Shown: piece after piece, positions 51,285 through 60,709 of the stretch | How positions within the stretch are numbered: the first letter of the stretch is position 1 | How the letters are laid out: each line of letters begins with the position of its first letter | Assembly: GCF_001424565.1 (NCBI RefSeq) | Contig: NZ_LMOL01000045.1 | Span: 16,535-80,534 of the forward strand | Direction of reading: 5' to 3' | Source of the DNA: Arthrobacter sp. Leaf141 | GTDB lineage: Bacteria; Actinomycetota; Actinomycetes; Actinomycetales; Micrococcaceae | Length of the DNA: 64,000 nt | Made by a program: the position numbers and the translations under genes | The notes under the pieces: generated by a model | What the model saw: only the letters and a program-made list of their open reading frames with translations | Told to the model about the DNA's origin: nothing | The model's database searches: none

Positions 51285-52514
51285 CTACCAGGAGTAGGGA
51301 ACGATGCAGTTGTCCTGCGCCGCACTTTGTCCTTCGACGTTTTCGGGCGCGGACGGGAGGCCGGTTGAGCCGTCCGACGGTGACGCCGGGTCCTCCGGGA
51401 CCACGGACGCACCCGCCGTGCCGCCGTCGTCGTTATCCCCTCCATCCGTTCCTGCCTGGACGCCCCGGCCCGCGTTGTCCCCGCCAAGGACCAGCTGTTC
51501 GCTGGAAGTCACCACCTCCATCAGCGCCTGCGCGGCCACGGTGTCAGGCAGGAGCCGGTTGCCGGCGGGGATGTACGGGTAGGTCACCAGGTTCAGGTCC
51601 TGGAGCGGGATGTCACGGAAGGCGCCAGCCAGGGAGACCAAAGCGGGCAGGTCCGCCAGGCTGCTGGAGAGCGTGGTGTTCCGCGTGGCCGCCTCGGCGA
51701 TGGCATAGAGGCGCGGGATGTTGGTGAGGGTGGACTCGTCCTGCAGTTTGCGCATCAGCGAGGAAGCGAATGCCTGCTGCGATGAGATCCGGGCCAGGTC
51801 GCTGCCATCGCCCACGCCGTGCCGGGAACGGAGGACGGCAAGTGCCTGCCCGCCCTGCAGGTCGTAGGTTCCTGCCGCCGGGATGGCCAGCCCGGAATCG
51901 GGGTCGTCAATGGGTCCCGCAAAGCACATGGGCACACCGCCCACGGCGTTGGAAAGGTCAATCATGCCCTGGAAGGACAAACTTGCCGCGTACTGGATGT
52001 CCAGGTCCGTGAGCGACTCGGCCACCGCCACGGTGCAGGGCAGCCCGCCCCGGCCCAGCGCCTCGTTGAAGGGCACCCCGGCCCCGCCGGCCGTCACGGC
52101 GCCAGTGTGGGGGTTCCGGCAGTCCGGGAAGTCAACCAGCAGGTCCCGGGGAATCGACAGGACAGTGGCTTCGGTATGGGCCTCATTGACGTGCAGGACC
52201 ATGGTGACGTCGTTACGGGCTCCCTCGATGTCTCCTTCGCCGAAGGACTCCCCCTGGCCGTCCCTGCCGTCCGATCCCACCACCAGCACGTTGAAGCTGC
52301 CTGCGTGTTCAGCGGCGGCACCTGGACCGGCGGCCAGGTCCACTGTGTCGATATTGGCCGCCAGCCGGACAGCACCGACCCCAACAACGGCAATGACCAT
52401 CAGCGCGACCGCCAACGCCGAGAGGGCCACGAGCCTGCGCATCCGCCTGCCGGGCCGTCCGCCGCGCGGCAACCGGTCCGGGTAGGGGGGAACGTGGGGC
52501 GGGGAGCCGTCCAT
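51285..52514 (-). CDS. LCP (LytR-CpsA-Psr) family cell-wall ligase
   Basis: A 409-residue membrane-anchored enzyme that attaches glycopolymers such as teichoic or teichuronic acids and arabinogalactan-like chains to peptidoglycan. One N-terminal helix (~27-50, LVALSALAVALMVIAVVGVGAVRLA) is followed by the LCP domain (~75-300) with FNVLVVGSDGRDGQGE, ARNDVTMVLHVN, the Arg-rich catalytic loop VLSIPRDLLVDFPDC and RSRHGVGDGSDLARISSQQ. A Ser/Pro/Asp-rich tail ends the protein. Start chosen at 52514, where GGAGG is six bases upstream, rather than the longer frame from 52556. Confidence 0.9.
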   Translation of the reverse strand: MDGSPPHVPPYPDRLPRGGRPGRRMRRLVALSALAVALMVIAVVGVGAVRLAANIDTVDLAAGPGAAAEHAGSFNVLVVGSDGRDGQGESFGEGDIEGARNDVTMVLHVNEAHTEATVLSIPRDLLVDFPDCRNPHTGAVTAGGAGVPFNEALGRGGLPCTVAVAESLTDLDIQYAASLSFQGMIDLSNAVGGVPMCFAGPIDDPDSGLAIPAAGTYDLQGGQALAVLRSRHGVGDGSDLARISSQQAFASSLMRKLQDESTLTNIPRLYAIAEAATRNTTLSSSLADLPALVSLAGAFRDIPLQDLNLVTYPYIPAGNRLLPDTVAAQALMEVVTSSEQLVLGGDNAGRGVQAGTDGGDNDDGGTAGASVVPEDPASPSDGSTGLPSAPENVEGQSAAQDNCIVPYSW

Positions 52515-52584
52515 AACGGGCCTCCAATTCTGGGTGCAGGCGAAAGGTCGCTCCACATGGTTCCCCGGCTATGTCACAGGACCG

Positions 52585-54003
52585 TCACACCATCGCGGCG
52601 TCTACTGTCCAGGAAGCGGGTGCCGCGGGCAGCGCAAGGACAAAGGTGGCGCCCGTTTCCGTGCCTGCCAGGGCCAGCGTCCCGCCAAGGAGCCTGGCGT
52701 TTTCCCTGGCGATGGCGAGCCCCAGCCCGCTGCTGTCCGGCCTGCGGCGGGCCGGGTCAAGCACCGTGAAACGCTCAAAGATGTGCTCGCGCCGGTCTGC
52801 GGGGATACCTGGCCCGTGGTCCTGGACCGTGATGATGATGCCGCCGCCGCGTTCCGCTGCGCTGACCCGGATGGGGGCGGCACCATAGCGGAGGGCGTTG
52901 GTGAGCAGGTTGCTGACCACCGTCCGCACCCGGGCAAAGTCGGTGACCAGGACCAGGCTGCGGGGGCAGGAAAGTTCCACAGAGCCACTGCGCTCCGGAT
53001 CAGCGTCGAGCACTGCTTCCTGCAGGGCAGCCAGGAGCCGGCCGCGGGAGACGCTGATCCGCGCGGCGCCGGCTTCCATCCGGGACAGCTCCAGGACCTC
53101 CGCCACCAGCACGGACAGTCGCCGGGTTCCGTCGGTGGTGATCCGGACGGCTGCGGCCTGCTCCTCCGGAGTGGCCTGCCGGAAGTCGGCCAGGATTTCG
53201 CTGACGGCGGCCATGGACGCCAGCGGTGTCCGGAGTTCATGCGCCACGTCCCCCACCAGCCGGCGGGCTTCCTGCTCACGGCGGGCAAGCTGGGCCATGC
53301 TCACGGACAGGCTGCGCGAAGACTCGGCCAGGGTCCCGGCCACCTTGTCGATGTCGGGAAACGCTGACCTTGCCGGCTCGGGGACGGCGCCGTCGCCCAC
53401 CTGCTGGGCCATCCGGGCCAGCCGCCGCAGCGGCCGGGTCAGCGCGGTACCCAGGAACAGGCCCAGGACGATGGCCAGGGCAACCGCGATGCCGCCGATC
53501 GCAACGCCCGCGCCCACCAGCTGGAGGAGCTGCCTGCGTTCCGGTTCCAGGGAATAGGCGGTGACAACGGCAAGCCTGGGCTGCTGATCCTCGCCTCGGG
53601 CGGGCAGCACTCCGCCCACAAAAAACACCTCGTCACCGTTCAGGGTGCCGCGGCGGAACTGCAAGTCAGTGGTCTCCGGGCCCAACGCGCCCAGGAACGG
53701 AGCCGGGATGTCTGCCCGGCCCAGGTCCCCGGCGCTCCGGGTGCCCTGCAGGTCAAAGATGACGGTGCGGCCGGGCAGCACCTCACCGTACAGGTCCCAC
53801 TCGGCATCGGGCGCGGCCAGGGTGACCGCCCGGCTGAAAGGCGCGGTACTTTCGCGGAAGTCGGCCAGCAGCGCCTCCTGCCGGGACGCATACGTGGCGT
53901 CCCGGGTGATGCCCACCAGGACCACTGTCACCAGGACACTGACCAGGACGGCGGTGGTGGTCAGGGCAAGCACCAGCGCCCACCGCAGGCTCAGCCGCCT
54001 CAC
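52585..54003 (-). CDS. Sensor histidine kinase
   Basis: A 472-residue membrane kinase. Two helices flank a periplasmic sensor (~10-32 and ~160-185), then a HAMP linker, the H-box VGDVAHELRTPLASM (phosphoacceptor His), N-box NLLTNALRYGA, G1 DHGPGIP, F-box FERF and G2 GLGLAIA. The GTG at 54003 overlaps the response-regulator stop as GTGA, so the pair is coupled. The signal sensed cannot be told. LCP lies just downstream in the same direction; a cell-envelope role is possible but not proven. Confidence 0.9.
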   Translation of the reverse strand: MRRLSLRWALVLALTTTAVLVSVLVTVVLVGITRDATYASRQEALLADFRESTAPFSRAVTLAAPDAEWDLYGEVLPGRTVIFDLQGTRSAGDLGRADIPAPFLGALGPETTDLQFRRGTLNGDEVFFVGGVLPARGEDQQPRLAVVTAYSLEPERRQLLQLVGAGVAIGGIAVALAIVLGLFLGTALTRPLRRLARMAQQVGDGAVPEPARSAFPDIDKVAGTLAESSRSLSVSMAQLARREQEARRLVGDVAHELRTPLASMAAVSEILADFRQATPEEQAAAVRITTDGTRRLSVLVAEVLELSRMEAGAARISVSRGRLLAALQEAVLDADPERSGSVELSCPRSLVLVTDFARVRTVVSNLLTNALRYGAAPIRVSAAERGGGIIITVQDHGPGIPADRREHIFERFTVLDPARRRPDSSGLGLAIARENARLLGGTLALAGTETGATFVLALPAAPASWTVDAAMV

Positions 54004-54677
54004 CGGAGCCGGTATCCGATGCCCCGGAGAGTTTCGAGCGCGGGTTCCGTCACTTCCGCTTCGGTGAGTTTGGCACGCAGGCGTTGGATGGTGGTGTCCA
54101 CCACCCGCGGCGATTCGGGCGGCGAATCGGCCCACACGGAGTCAATCAGCTGGCTCCGGCTCAGGGCATGGCCTGGCCTGCCGGCCAGTTCCAGGAGCAG
54201 CCGGAATTCCGTGGCGGACAGGGACAGGACCGAATCCCCCGCGAGCACTTCCTTGGCGGAATCGTCAATGCGCAGCTGGCCCAGTTGGACCGGACCTGCA
54301 GGGCCGGTGTCCTGCATCCGGCGCCCGCGCCGCAGCACGGCCCGCAACCGGGCTTCCAGAACGTCCGGCGCCACCGGCTTCACCACATAGTCGTCGGCTC
54401 CGGCTTCGAGGCCGCCCACCACGTCCGCATCATCATCGCGGGCCGTGAGAAGGACGGTGGGAAACCCCCACTCGGCCGCGATGCGCCGGCACAGGCCAAA
54501 CCCGTCGCCGTCGGGCAGCATCACGTCGATGACCCCGATGTCCGGCTGGCCCGTCCGCGCGCAGTCGAGGGCCGCTGCGACCGTTCCTGCGGCCAGGACT
54601 TCATGGCCGCGCCGCCCGAGGGCAGTGCTGAAGCCGAGCAGGATCCCGGCGTCGTCATCCACCAGCAGGATTCGCAC
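54000..54677 (-). CDS. OmpR/PhoB family response regulator
   Basis: A 225-residue transcription factor. Receiver domain with acidic pocket DDD (7-9), phosphoacceptor D51 in VIDVMLPDGDG, T78 and K100 (DDYVVKP). The C-terminal winged helix reads LSATEFRLLLELAGRPGHALSRSQLIDSVW ending RGIGYRLR. It is partner of the overlapping histidine kinase. Binding sites were not identified. Confidence 0.93.
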   Translation of the reverse strand: MRILLVDDDAGILLGFSTALGRRGHEVLAAGTVAAALDCARTGQPDIGVIDVMLPDGDGFGLCRRIAAEWGFPTVLLTARDDDADVVGGLEAGADDYVVKPVAPDVLEARLRAVLRRGRRMQDTGPAGPVQLGQLRIDDSAKEVLAGDSVLSLSATEFRLLLELAGRPGHALSRSQLIDSVWADSPPESPRVVDTTIQRLRAKLTEAEVTEPALETLRGIGYRLR

Positions 54678-54729
54678 ACGTGCCTTTCGCTCCGGAGGTG
54701 TCTGCGCGGCCAGGCGGCGGCCGCCTTGT

Positions 54730-55551
54730 TTATGCTAGCGGTGCCGTGCCCGCAACAGCCGTCCCGTCCACTTCGGCGGACCGGACCGTGCGGACCGCCA
54801 GCCCTGCCGCGGCCAGGATCGACGCCGTCCCGGCCGCCTGGCGTCCACTGGTTTCCATGATCAGCCGGCCGCCCGGTTCCAGCCAGTCCAGCGCTCCCGC
54901 GGCAACCCGCCGGTGCACGTCCAGGCCGTCGGCGCCGCCATCCAGGCAGGCCAGGGTTTCGTGCAGGCGCGCTTCCGGGGGCATGGTCGCGATGGCCGCG
55001 GTGGGAACATAGGGGGCGTTGACCGCGAGGACCCGGACCCTGCCCCGCAGCTCCGGCGGCAACGCTTCAAAGAGGTCACCCTGGTGAACCTGCCCGCCCA
55101 GCGGTTCCATATTGCGGCGGGCGCAGTCCACCGCAACCTGGTCGATGTCCGCGGCGTGCAGCTCGATGCCCCGTACCTTCGCGGCGATGCCCACACCTAC
55201 CGCCCCGGAGCCGCAGCACAGGTCAACCACCACCGCCCCGGCGGCACCCCTGGCGGCCAGGAAATCCGCTGCCTCCTGCACCAGGAGCCCGGTCCGGCGG
55301 CGCGGCACAAAAACACCGGGGACGACGGAGATGCGCCGGCCCGCAAAGTCGGCCCACCCCACGATGTACTCCAGCGGGATCCCGGCAAGCCGTTGCCGGA
55401 CGTAGTCCGCCAGCTCGGCCGGCCCGGACGCCTCAGCGAGGAGCAGCCGGGCCTCGTCCTCGGCAAAAACGCAGCCGGCCCCGCGGAGCATGGACGCGAT
55501 GCCCTCACCTGATAAAACTTCCGGGGTGGGAATGGCGCCCCCTTCCTCCAT
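54730..55551 (-). CDS. PrmC-like putative protein-(glutamine-N5) methyltransferase
   Basis: A SAM-dependent methyltransferase of 273 residues related to PrmC/HemK. Motif I is VVDLCCGSGAVGVGIA, the active-site motif is NAPYVP instead of the usual NPPY, and IVGWADFAGRRISVVPGVFVPRRRTGLLV matches the HemK N-terminal core. The substrate is not known; canonical PrmC modifies release factors, but this paralogue group is separate in Actinobacteria. ATG 55551 has no clear ribosome site. It is 80 bases from the divergent lactonase. Confidence 0.8.
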   Translation of the reverse strand: MEEGGAIPTPEVLSGEGIASMLRGAGCVFAEDEARLLLAEASGPAELADYVRQRLAGIPLEYIVGWADFAGRRISVVPGVFVPRRRTGLLVQEAADFLAARGAAGAVVVDLCCGSGAVGVGIAAKVRGIELHAADIDQVAVDCARRNMEPLGGQVHQGDLFEALPPELRGRVRVLAVNAPYVPTAAIATMPPEARLHETLACLDGGADGLDVHRRVAAGALDWLEPGGRLIMETSGRQAAGTASILAAAGLAVRTVRSAEVDGTAVAGTAPLA

Positions 55552-55631
55552 CGGCGCGGGCTGGGAATTCCATGCTATCGGACACCGCGCGGGTGCCCCC
55601 GGAACCCGCATTGTCTTGGCAGGATGGGTTC

Positions 55632-56687
55632 ATGGCGTACACCTTAAGCGATTCCAGCACCATTCTCTGGACCGGCACCTACACCCCTGACGGCGGCGGC
55701 CGGGCGGAGGGCATCGGTGCGCTCAAGGCAAACAGGGACGGAACACTCGAATGGCTGGGAACGGCGGTGCCGGCAGAGTCGCCGTCGTTTGTGGCTGCCC
55801 ATCCCACGCTTCCGGTGGTGTATGCCGTGGCCGAGCAGCGTCGTATGGTCCAGGCATATGCGCGCACCGGCAGCTTTGGCCTGGCCCCGGCCGGTGGACC
55901 AGTGGAGGCCGGCGATGCCACCTGCCACGTGGCGGTGGACCCGCAGGGCAGGTTCCTCACCGCCACCTGTTGGGGCGACGGCCAGGTCATCCTCTACGAA
56001 CTCGATCCGGCGGGGGCGATCACCGGCCGGTTCCCCGCTGGTGCCGGCACCGACCCGTATGCCGGGCAGGCCGTGGACGCGCCGCGGCAGAGCCGCGCCC
56101 ACGCCAGCCTGATGCTGGCGGACGGCCGGATCATGACCACTGACCTGGGCCACGACATCCTGCGGATCTGGAAGTATGTGCCCGGCACCGGGCTGGTTTT
56201 GGACGGGGAGGTGGTGCTGCCGTTCGGGAGCGGACCGCGCCACCTGGTCCAGCACATCAGCGGCAGCGTCTTTGTGGTGTCCGAATACTCCATTGAGGTT
56301 TTTGTGGTCCGGCCCGTTGCGGGCACCTTTTCCCTGGCGTTCCAGGGGCCGGCCACTGCCGGCGGCAGTGGGCCCGGCGATTCGGCCGCGGAGATCTGCC
56401 TTGGCCCCGGCGACCGCCATGCCTACGCCGGTGTCCGCGGGTCCAACCTCATCAGTGTCCTGGAGGTGGTGGATGGCGGCGCCGGCCTGGTTCCCGTCAA
56501 GGACGTGGACTGCGGCGGCGACTGGCCGCGCCACCACGTTGTCCTGGGCCCCTGGCTGCATGTGGCCCACGAACGTTCAGACACTGTGGCCACCTTCGCC
56601 CTGGATCCCGCCACGGGACTGCCGGGACCGTTGGTCCGGACAGTCCGCGTGGCGTCACCCACTGCGCTGGTCCCCGCTTCGGCCTAG
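55632..56687 (+). CDS. Lactonase family beta-propeller protein (YbhE/6-phosphogluconolactonase-like)
   Basis: A 351-residue seven-bladed propeller of the PF10282 lactonase family: WTGTYTPDGGGRAEGIG, PSFVAAHPTLPVVYAVAE, ATCHVAVDPQGRFLTATCWGDG and GSGPRHLVQH are characteristic. Members hydrolyse 6-phosphogluconolactone or related lactones. The ATG at 55632 with AGGAT eight bases upstream gives the normal N-terminus; the longer frame has none. Its TAG stop overlaps the MalQ stop in a shared CTAG. Confidence 0.88.
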   Translation: MAYTLSDSSTILWTGTYTPDGGGRAEGIGALKANRDGTLEWLGTAVPAESPSFVAAHPTLPVVYAVAEQRRMVQAYARTGSFGLAPAGGPVEAGDATCHVAVDPQGRFLTATCWGDGQVILYELDPAGAITGRFPAGAGTDPYAGQAVDAPRQSRAHASLMLADGRIMTTDLGHDILRIWKYVPGTGLVLDGEVVLPFGSGPRHLVQHISGSVFVVSEYSIEVFVVRPVAGTFSLAFQGPATAGGSGPGDSAAEICLGPGDRHAYAGVRGSNLISVLEVVDGGAGLVPVKDVDCGGDWPRHHVVLGPWLHVAHERSDTVATFALDPATGLPGPLVRTVRVASPTALVPASA

Positions 56688-58927
56688 GGGTTCCGCAACG
56701 CGCGCTCCACCGAGTCGAGCAGCGACGTAAAGCGGCTGTTGCTGGGCAGATCGTCCAGGAACACCGGTTTGCCGTCCGTACCGCCGAGCGGCACCTGCCA
56801 ATTCGGGTAGAGCGCTTCGGTGGTTCCGGGCTGGTTTTGGACCCGCCGCTCCCCCACCGCATCCACCAGCGCCACCCCCAGCAGGACCGACGGCGCCTCC
56901 GTCAGCAGCAGGTGCAGCGCCTCGATGGTTTTGGCCTCGGAATCCCCACGGCCGGCGGTTCCGCCGGGACCGTCGCCGGAAAGGTATCCCCGTTCGCGGA
57001 GCAGCGCAAACATCTTCTCCAGCGAGGCGTTGTGCTCTTCCCGTTCCTCGGCCTCGGACCGTTCCAGCAGGCCCAGCCGGCTGCGGAGCGCCACGTGGTC
57101 CCCCGCGAGGTAGCCGGCGGTAGGTGGAAGGTCGTGGGTGTTGACGCTGGCGAGCGCCTGCACGCGGTACTTTTCCGGCGGAAGGGGCGAATCGCCGTCG
57201 TACTCGAACCACAGGATGGATGTTCCCAGGATGCCGCGCGCGGCCAGGTAGTCCCGGACCCACGGCTCGAAGGTGCCCAGGTCCTCACCGATCACCACGG
57301 CGCCGGCGCGGTGCGCCTCCAGCGCCAGGATGCCGATCAGCGCCTCATGGTCATAGCGGACGTAGGCGCCATCCCCCGGCGCGTTGCCGGCCGGAACCCA
57401 CCAGAGCCGGAACAGGCCCAGCACGTGGTCCACCCGGATACCGCCCGCATGCCGGAGCACGGTGGCCAGCATGTTCCGGAACGGCGCGTAGCCGGCCTCG
57501 GCCAACCGGGAGGGGTGCCACGGCGGCTGGCCCCAGTCCTGGCCCTGCTGGTTGTACATGTCCGGCGGCGCACCCACGCTGGTCTCCGGCGCCAGGACGC
57601 CGCGCAGCGTCCAGGCATCGGCGCTGTTCAGGTCCACGCCCACGGCCAGGTCGTGGACCACGCCCAGCCGCATGCCCGCACGGCGCGCCGACTGCTGCGC
57701 CGATTCAAGCTGTTCGTCGCAGATCCACTGCAGCCAGCGGTGGAACCCGATCCGGTCCGCGAGCTTCTCCTGCAGGGCCGCAGCGCCGGAGGTGCCCACC
57801 GCGAGGCCGGGGTCCGTCCACAACGGATCATCGGGTGCCGCGTCCTCACGGATCGCAGACCACAGCGCAAAATGGTCCAGGCCGGTACCGGAGATCCGGC
57901 AGAATTCGTCGAAGGCTGCCTGCCGGGCGGGCGCGCGGCGCGCGTGGTAGAGGAGCTCGAGCGCCTGCAGCTTGGCCGCGTAAACGGCGTCCCGGTCCAG
58001 GCGGTCAGCGTTGTTGTTCAGGCCCGCCACTTCTTCGCGGAGCCGCTCCACCGTGGCCCGCTTGCGGGGTTTCAGGTAGGCCAGCTCGGGGATGTCCTCC
58101 ACCCGGATGTAGAGCGGGTTGAAGAAACGGCGGGTGGACGGTGAGTACGGCGAGGGCTGGACCGGCGGCACCGGTTCGGCCGCATGCAGCGGGTTCACCA
58201 GCACGTAGTCGGCACCGCGCTGCCCGCTGATGGCGGCGAGGTCTGCCAGGTCCGCAAAGTCGCCAATCCCCCAGGACCGTTTGGACCGCACGGAGTACAG
58301 CTGCGTGGCCAGCCCCCAGCCACGTCGCTCCTCAAGGTGCCGGGCTGTTTCCAGCCGTTCGGGGACCACCACCAGTGTTGCGGTGGCGGTGGCGTCCCCT
58401 GACGTGGCGTGCAGGGTGTGCCAGCCCAGCGGGAGGTCCGCCGGCAGGGCGAAGGTGGCGCGGCCCGTCAGGACGCCGTCCACCTCGCGCGGCTGGACCC
58501 AGGCATCCTGCTGGGTGGCTTGCCTGCTGGCACCGTCCTCCAGGCTGATGGCCAGGCTGACCGCAGCGCCGTCCGGCACGTGGACCGGAACGTCCGCCGC
58601 CTTCCCGTGCCTGATAACGACGGCGGGCGGCAGCATCCGCTGCCAGGGCGCCAGTTCCGCGGCGGCGAGCGCCGCCTGGATCTGCTGGTTGGTGTGCGCC
58701 TGGACGCCCAGGGAATGCAGCACCTTGATCAGCGTCGCCGCCGCCACAGTATGGGGCAGGCCGTCCCAGCCCTGGAAAGTGGTGCCAACGCCGTGCGCAT
58801 CGGCCAGCTGCTGGAGGAGGGCAGGATCCACGGCGTCGGCCAGGGGGGATCCGCTGCCGGCAGCCGCTCCGGGAGGGGCCGCCGGGCCGCCCGCTGGGTG
58901 GGACTGCTGCTGCTCTGTTGCCGTCAT
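56684..58927 (-). CDS. malQ: 4-alpha-glucanotransferase (amylomaltase), GH77
   Basis: A 747-residue cytosolic enzyme transferring maltodextrin units. An N-terminal extension (~1-200) with beta-sandwich features, as in actinobacterial and E. coli MalQ, precedes the GH77 barrel. Catalytic residues appear as the nucleophile Asp in GIRVDHVLGLFRLW, the acid Glu in VVIGEDLGTFEP and the stabilising Asp in NTHDLPPTAGYL. The ATG at 58927 has GAGG nine bases upstream. It converges with the lactonase, stops overlapping by four bases. Confidence 0.94.
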   Translation of the reverse strand: MTATEQQQSHPAGGPAAPPGAAAGSGSPLADAVDPALLQQLADAHGVGTTFQGWDGLPHTVAAATLIKVLHSLGVQAHTNQQIQAALAAAELAPWQRMLPPAVVIRHGKAADVPVHVPDGAAVSLAISLEDGASRQATQQDAWVQPREVDGVLTGRATFALPADLPLGWHTLHATSGDATATATLVVVPERLETARHLEERRGWGLATQLYSVRSKRSWGIGDFADLADLAAISGQRGADYVLVNPLHAAEPVPPVQPSPYSPSTRRFFNPLYIRVEDIPELAYLKPRKRATVERLREEVAGLNNNADRLDRDAVYAAKLQALELLYHARRAPARQAAFDEFCRISGTGLDHFALWSAIREDAAPDDPLWTDPGLAVGTSGAAALQEKLADRIGFHRWLQWICDEQLESAQQSARRAGMRLGVVHDLAVGVDLNSADAWTLRGVLAPETSVGAPPDMYNQQGQDWGQPPWHPSRLAEAGYAPFRNMLATVLRHAGGIRVDHVLGLFRLWWVPAGNAPGDGAYVRYDHEALIGILALEAHRAGAVVIGEDLGTFEPWVRDYLAARGILGTSILWFEYDGDSPLPPEKYRVQALASVNTHDLPPTAGYLAGDHVALRSRLGLLERSEAEEREEHNASLEKMFALLRERGYLSGDGPGGTAGRGDSEAKTIEALHLLLTEAPSVLLGVALVDAVGERRVQNQPGTTEALYPNWQVPLGGTDGKPVFLDDLPSNSRFTSLLDSVERALRNP

Positions 58928-59335
58928 GGATGTCCGCCTCGCCTGGTGTGATGGGACCGAACTTACAAAAGCTGGCGTGTCGCACCGGGCGCCTGCACCC
59001 CCGCGCACAACCGTCGCTCCAGATTATGGCAGGAGGCGCCGGGGACGAAACCTGACCGCATGGGCACGGCCCTCCCTGCCCAACGGCGCCGGGGTCAGCA
59101 CGGCGAAGCCGGCCCCTGCTGCTGGTTCCGGCGGCACCTGCCCCGCGTCCCGCCGTCGGACGTTCCACGGCATACCCTGCCCCGGCCGCCACATTTCGTC
59201 ATGCCCGGCCCGTCCCGTTACCTTGTGCGACGAAAAGAGAAGGACTAAGGCGGGATTCTGCGGCCCCCCGGCCAATCTGTGTAGCGTCGTGACGATCGAG
59301 GACATAAACGGCACTGATTGTGGAGGAAACCCGGG
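58928..59335. other. 408-bp intergenic region between malQ and aldo/keto reductase
   Basis: This divergent promoter region has no protein-like frame with a ribosome site. I see no convincing palindrome or RNA gene. The stretch at 59210-59320 is locally AT-richer and likely holds the reductase promoter. Confidence 0.4.
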
Positions 59336-60379
59336 ATGAGTCTGAGCGAACTGCGGGTGTTTGGGCGGTCGGGCACGCCCATCAGCCCACTCACCCTGGG
59401 CACCATGAACTTCGGCGAAGGCGCCGGCGGGCAGCAGGGCGCCCCCACGGGCGCCGATGAAAGCATCCGCATCATCAACGCCGCACTCGATGCCGGAATC
59501 ACCGCCGTGGACACCGCGGACGTCTACTCCCAGGGCGAGTCGGAGCAGGTGGTGGGCCGGGCGCTGCGCGGCCGCCGCGACGACGTTTTCCTGGCCACCA
59601 AGTTCCACGGCCAGATGAGCGCCAACCCGGCGCACTCCGGAAACTCCCGGCGCTGGATCACGCAGGCGGTGGAAGGCAGCCTCCGCCGGCTGCAAACCGA
59701 CCGGATCGACCTGTACCAGGCGCACCGGCCGGACTACAACACCGACGTCCTGGAGACCATTACCACCCTCAACGACCTCATCCGGCAGGGCAAGATCCTC
59801 TACTACGGCACGTCCGTGTTCACCCCGGCGCAGCTGGTGGAGGCGCAGTGGCTGGCCAACACCAACCACCTCATTCCGCCGCTGGGCAACCAGGTGCCGT
59901 ACTCCATGCTGGTGCGCGGCAACGAACGCGACGTGCTGCCCATTGCGCAGCAGTACGGCCTGGGTGTCCTGGCGTACGGCCCACTGGCGGGCGGCTGGCT
60001 GTCCGGAAGTTTTGTGCTGAAGGAGGGCACAGCGTCCAAGGTGCACTCACTGCCCGGCCGGTACGACATCTCCGGCCCCACCAGTGAACGCAAGCTGCAC
60101 GCCGCCGACGCCCTGGCGCGGCTCGCCGACAAGCTCGAGCTGTCCCTCGTGGACCTCGCCGTGGGGTTCACCCTGGCCCACCCGGCCATCAGCAGCGTCA
60201 TCATCGGGCCGCGCAGCGGGGAACACCTCGCCGCGTACCTGGCCGCGGCGGACGTCCGGCTCAGCGAGGCCGTCCTGGACGCCATCGATGAGCTGGTGCC
60301 GCCGGGTACCAACTTTGTGGAGCGCGACGCCGGTGCGATCGTGCCGTCCATCGAATTCGCTGAGCTGCGCCGGCACTGA
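59336..60379 (+). CDS. Aldo/keto reductase (Tas/YajO-like)
   Basis: A 347-residue reductase with VFGRSGTPISPLTLGTMNFG, Asp/Tyr in AVDTADVYSQGESE, Lys in LATKFHG and His in YQAHRPDYN. The C-terminal SSVIIGPRSGEHLAAYLA is the cofactor site. ATG 59336 has GGAGGA eight bases upstream. It is the fourth aldo/keto reductase in the window, from yet another subgroup. No substrate assignable. Confidence 0.9.
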   Translation: MSLSELRVFGRSGTPISPLTLGTMNFGEGAGGQQGAPTGADESIRIINAALDAGITAVDTADVYSQGESEQVVGRALRGRRDDVFLATKFHGQMSANPAHSGNSRRWITQAVEGSLRRLQTDRIDLYQAHRPDYNTDVLETITTLNDLIRQGKILYYGTSVFTPAQLVEAQWLANTNHLIPPLGNQVPYSMLVRGNERDVLPIAQQYGLGVLAYGPLAGGWLSGSFVLKEGTASKVHSLPGRYDISGPTSERKLHAADALARLADKLELSLVDLAVGFTLAHPAISSVIIGPRSGEHLAAYLAAADVRLSEAVLDAIDELVPPGTNFVERDAGAIVPSIEFAELRRH

Positions 60380-60400
60380 GCCCCTGCCGGACCTGGTTTG

Positions 60401-60700
60401 TTACGCCCGGGCTATGCGCTGCCGGCCCACGCGGAAGCCGGCCCAGAACGCCAGGGCCAGCAGTCCGGCGCCCACCAGGGCCACGCCGGACAGGGACGTG
60501 CCGTCCACCACCACCAGCTCAGGGCCTGACGAGGCGAAGGATGTATTGCTCAGGGGCGCGTAGGCAACCCAACCGATTTCCCGTGGTGCATTGAGGATAA
60601 CCAGCCCCGCCACCGTGGCCGCCACTGCCAGCAAGGGCACCAGCCACCGTTGGAGCGTTTTGGCGGTGCGTCCTGGATTGCTGCTTTCCCCCGAAGTCAT
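60401..60700 (-). CDS. Small two-helix membrane protein (99 aa)
   Basis: No family recognised. Helices at about residues 18-37 (WLVPLLAVAATVAGLVILNA) and 68-88 (LSGVALVGAGLLALAFWAGF) flank an extracytoplasmic loop. The basic C-terminus RVGRQRIARA faces the cytoplasm. It lies nine bases downstream of the EamA transporter gene in the same direction, so it probably belongs to that operon. Confidence 0.6.
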   Translation of the reverse strand: MTSGESSNPGRTAKTLQRWLVPLLAVAATVAGLVILNAPREIGWVAYAPLSNTSFASSGPELVVVDGTSLSGVALVGAGLLALAFWAGFRVGRQRIARA

Positions 60701-60709
60701 GCGCCCAGC

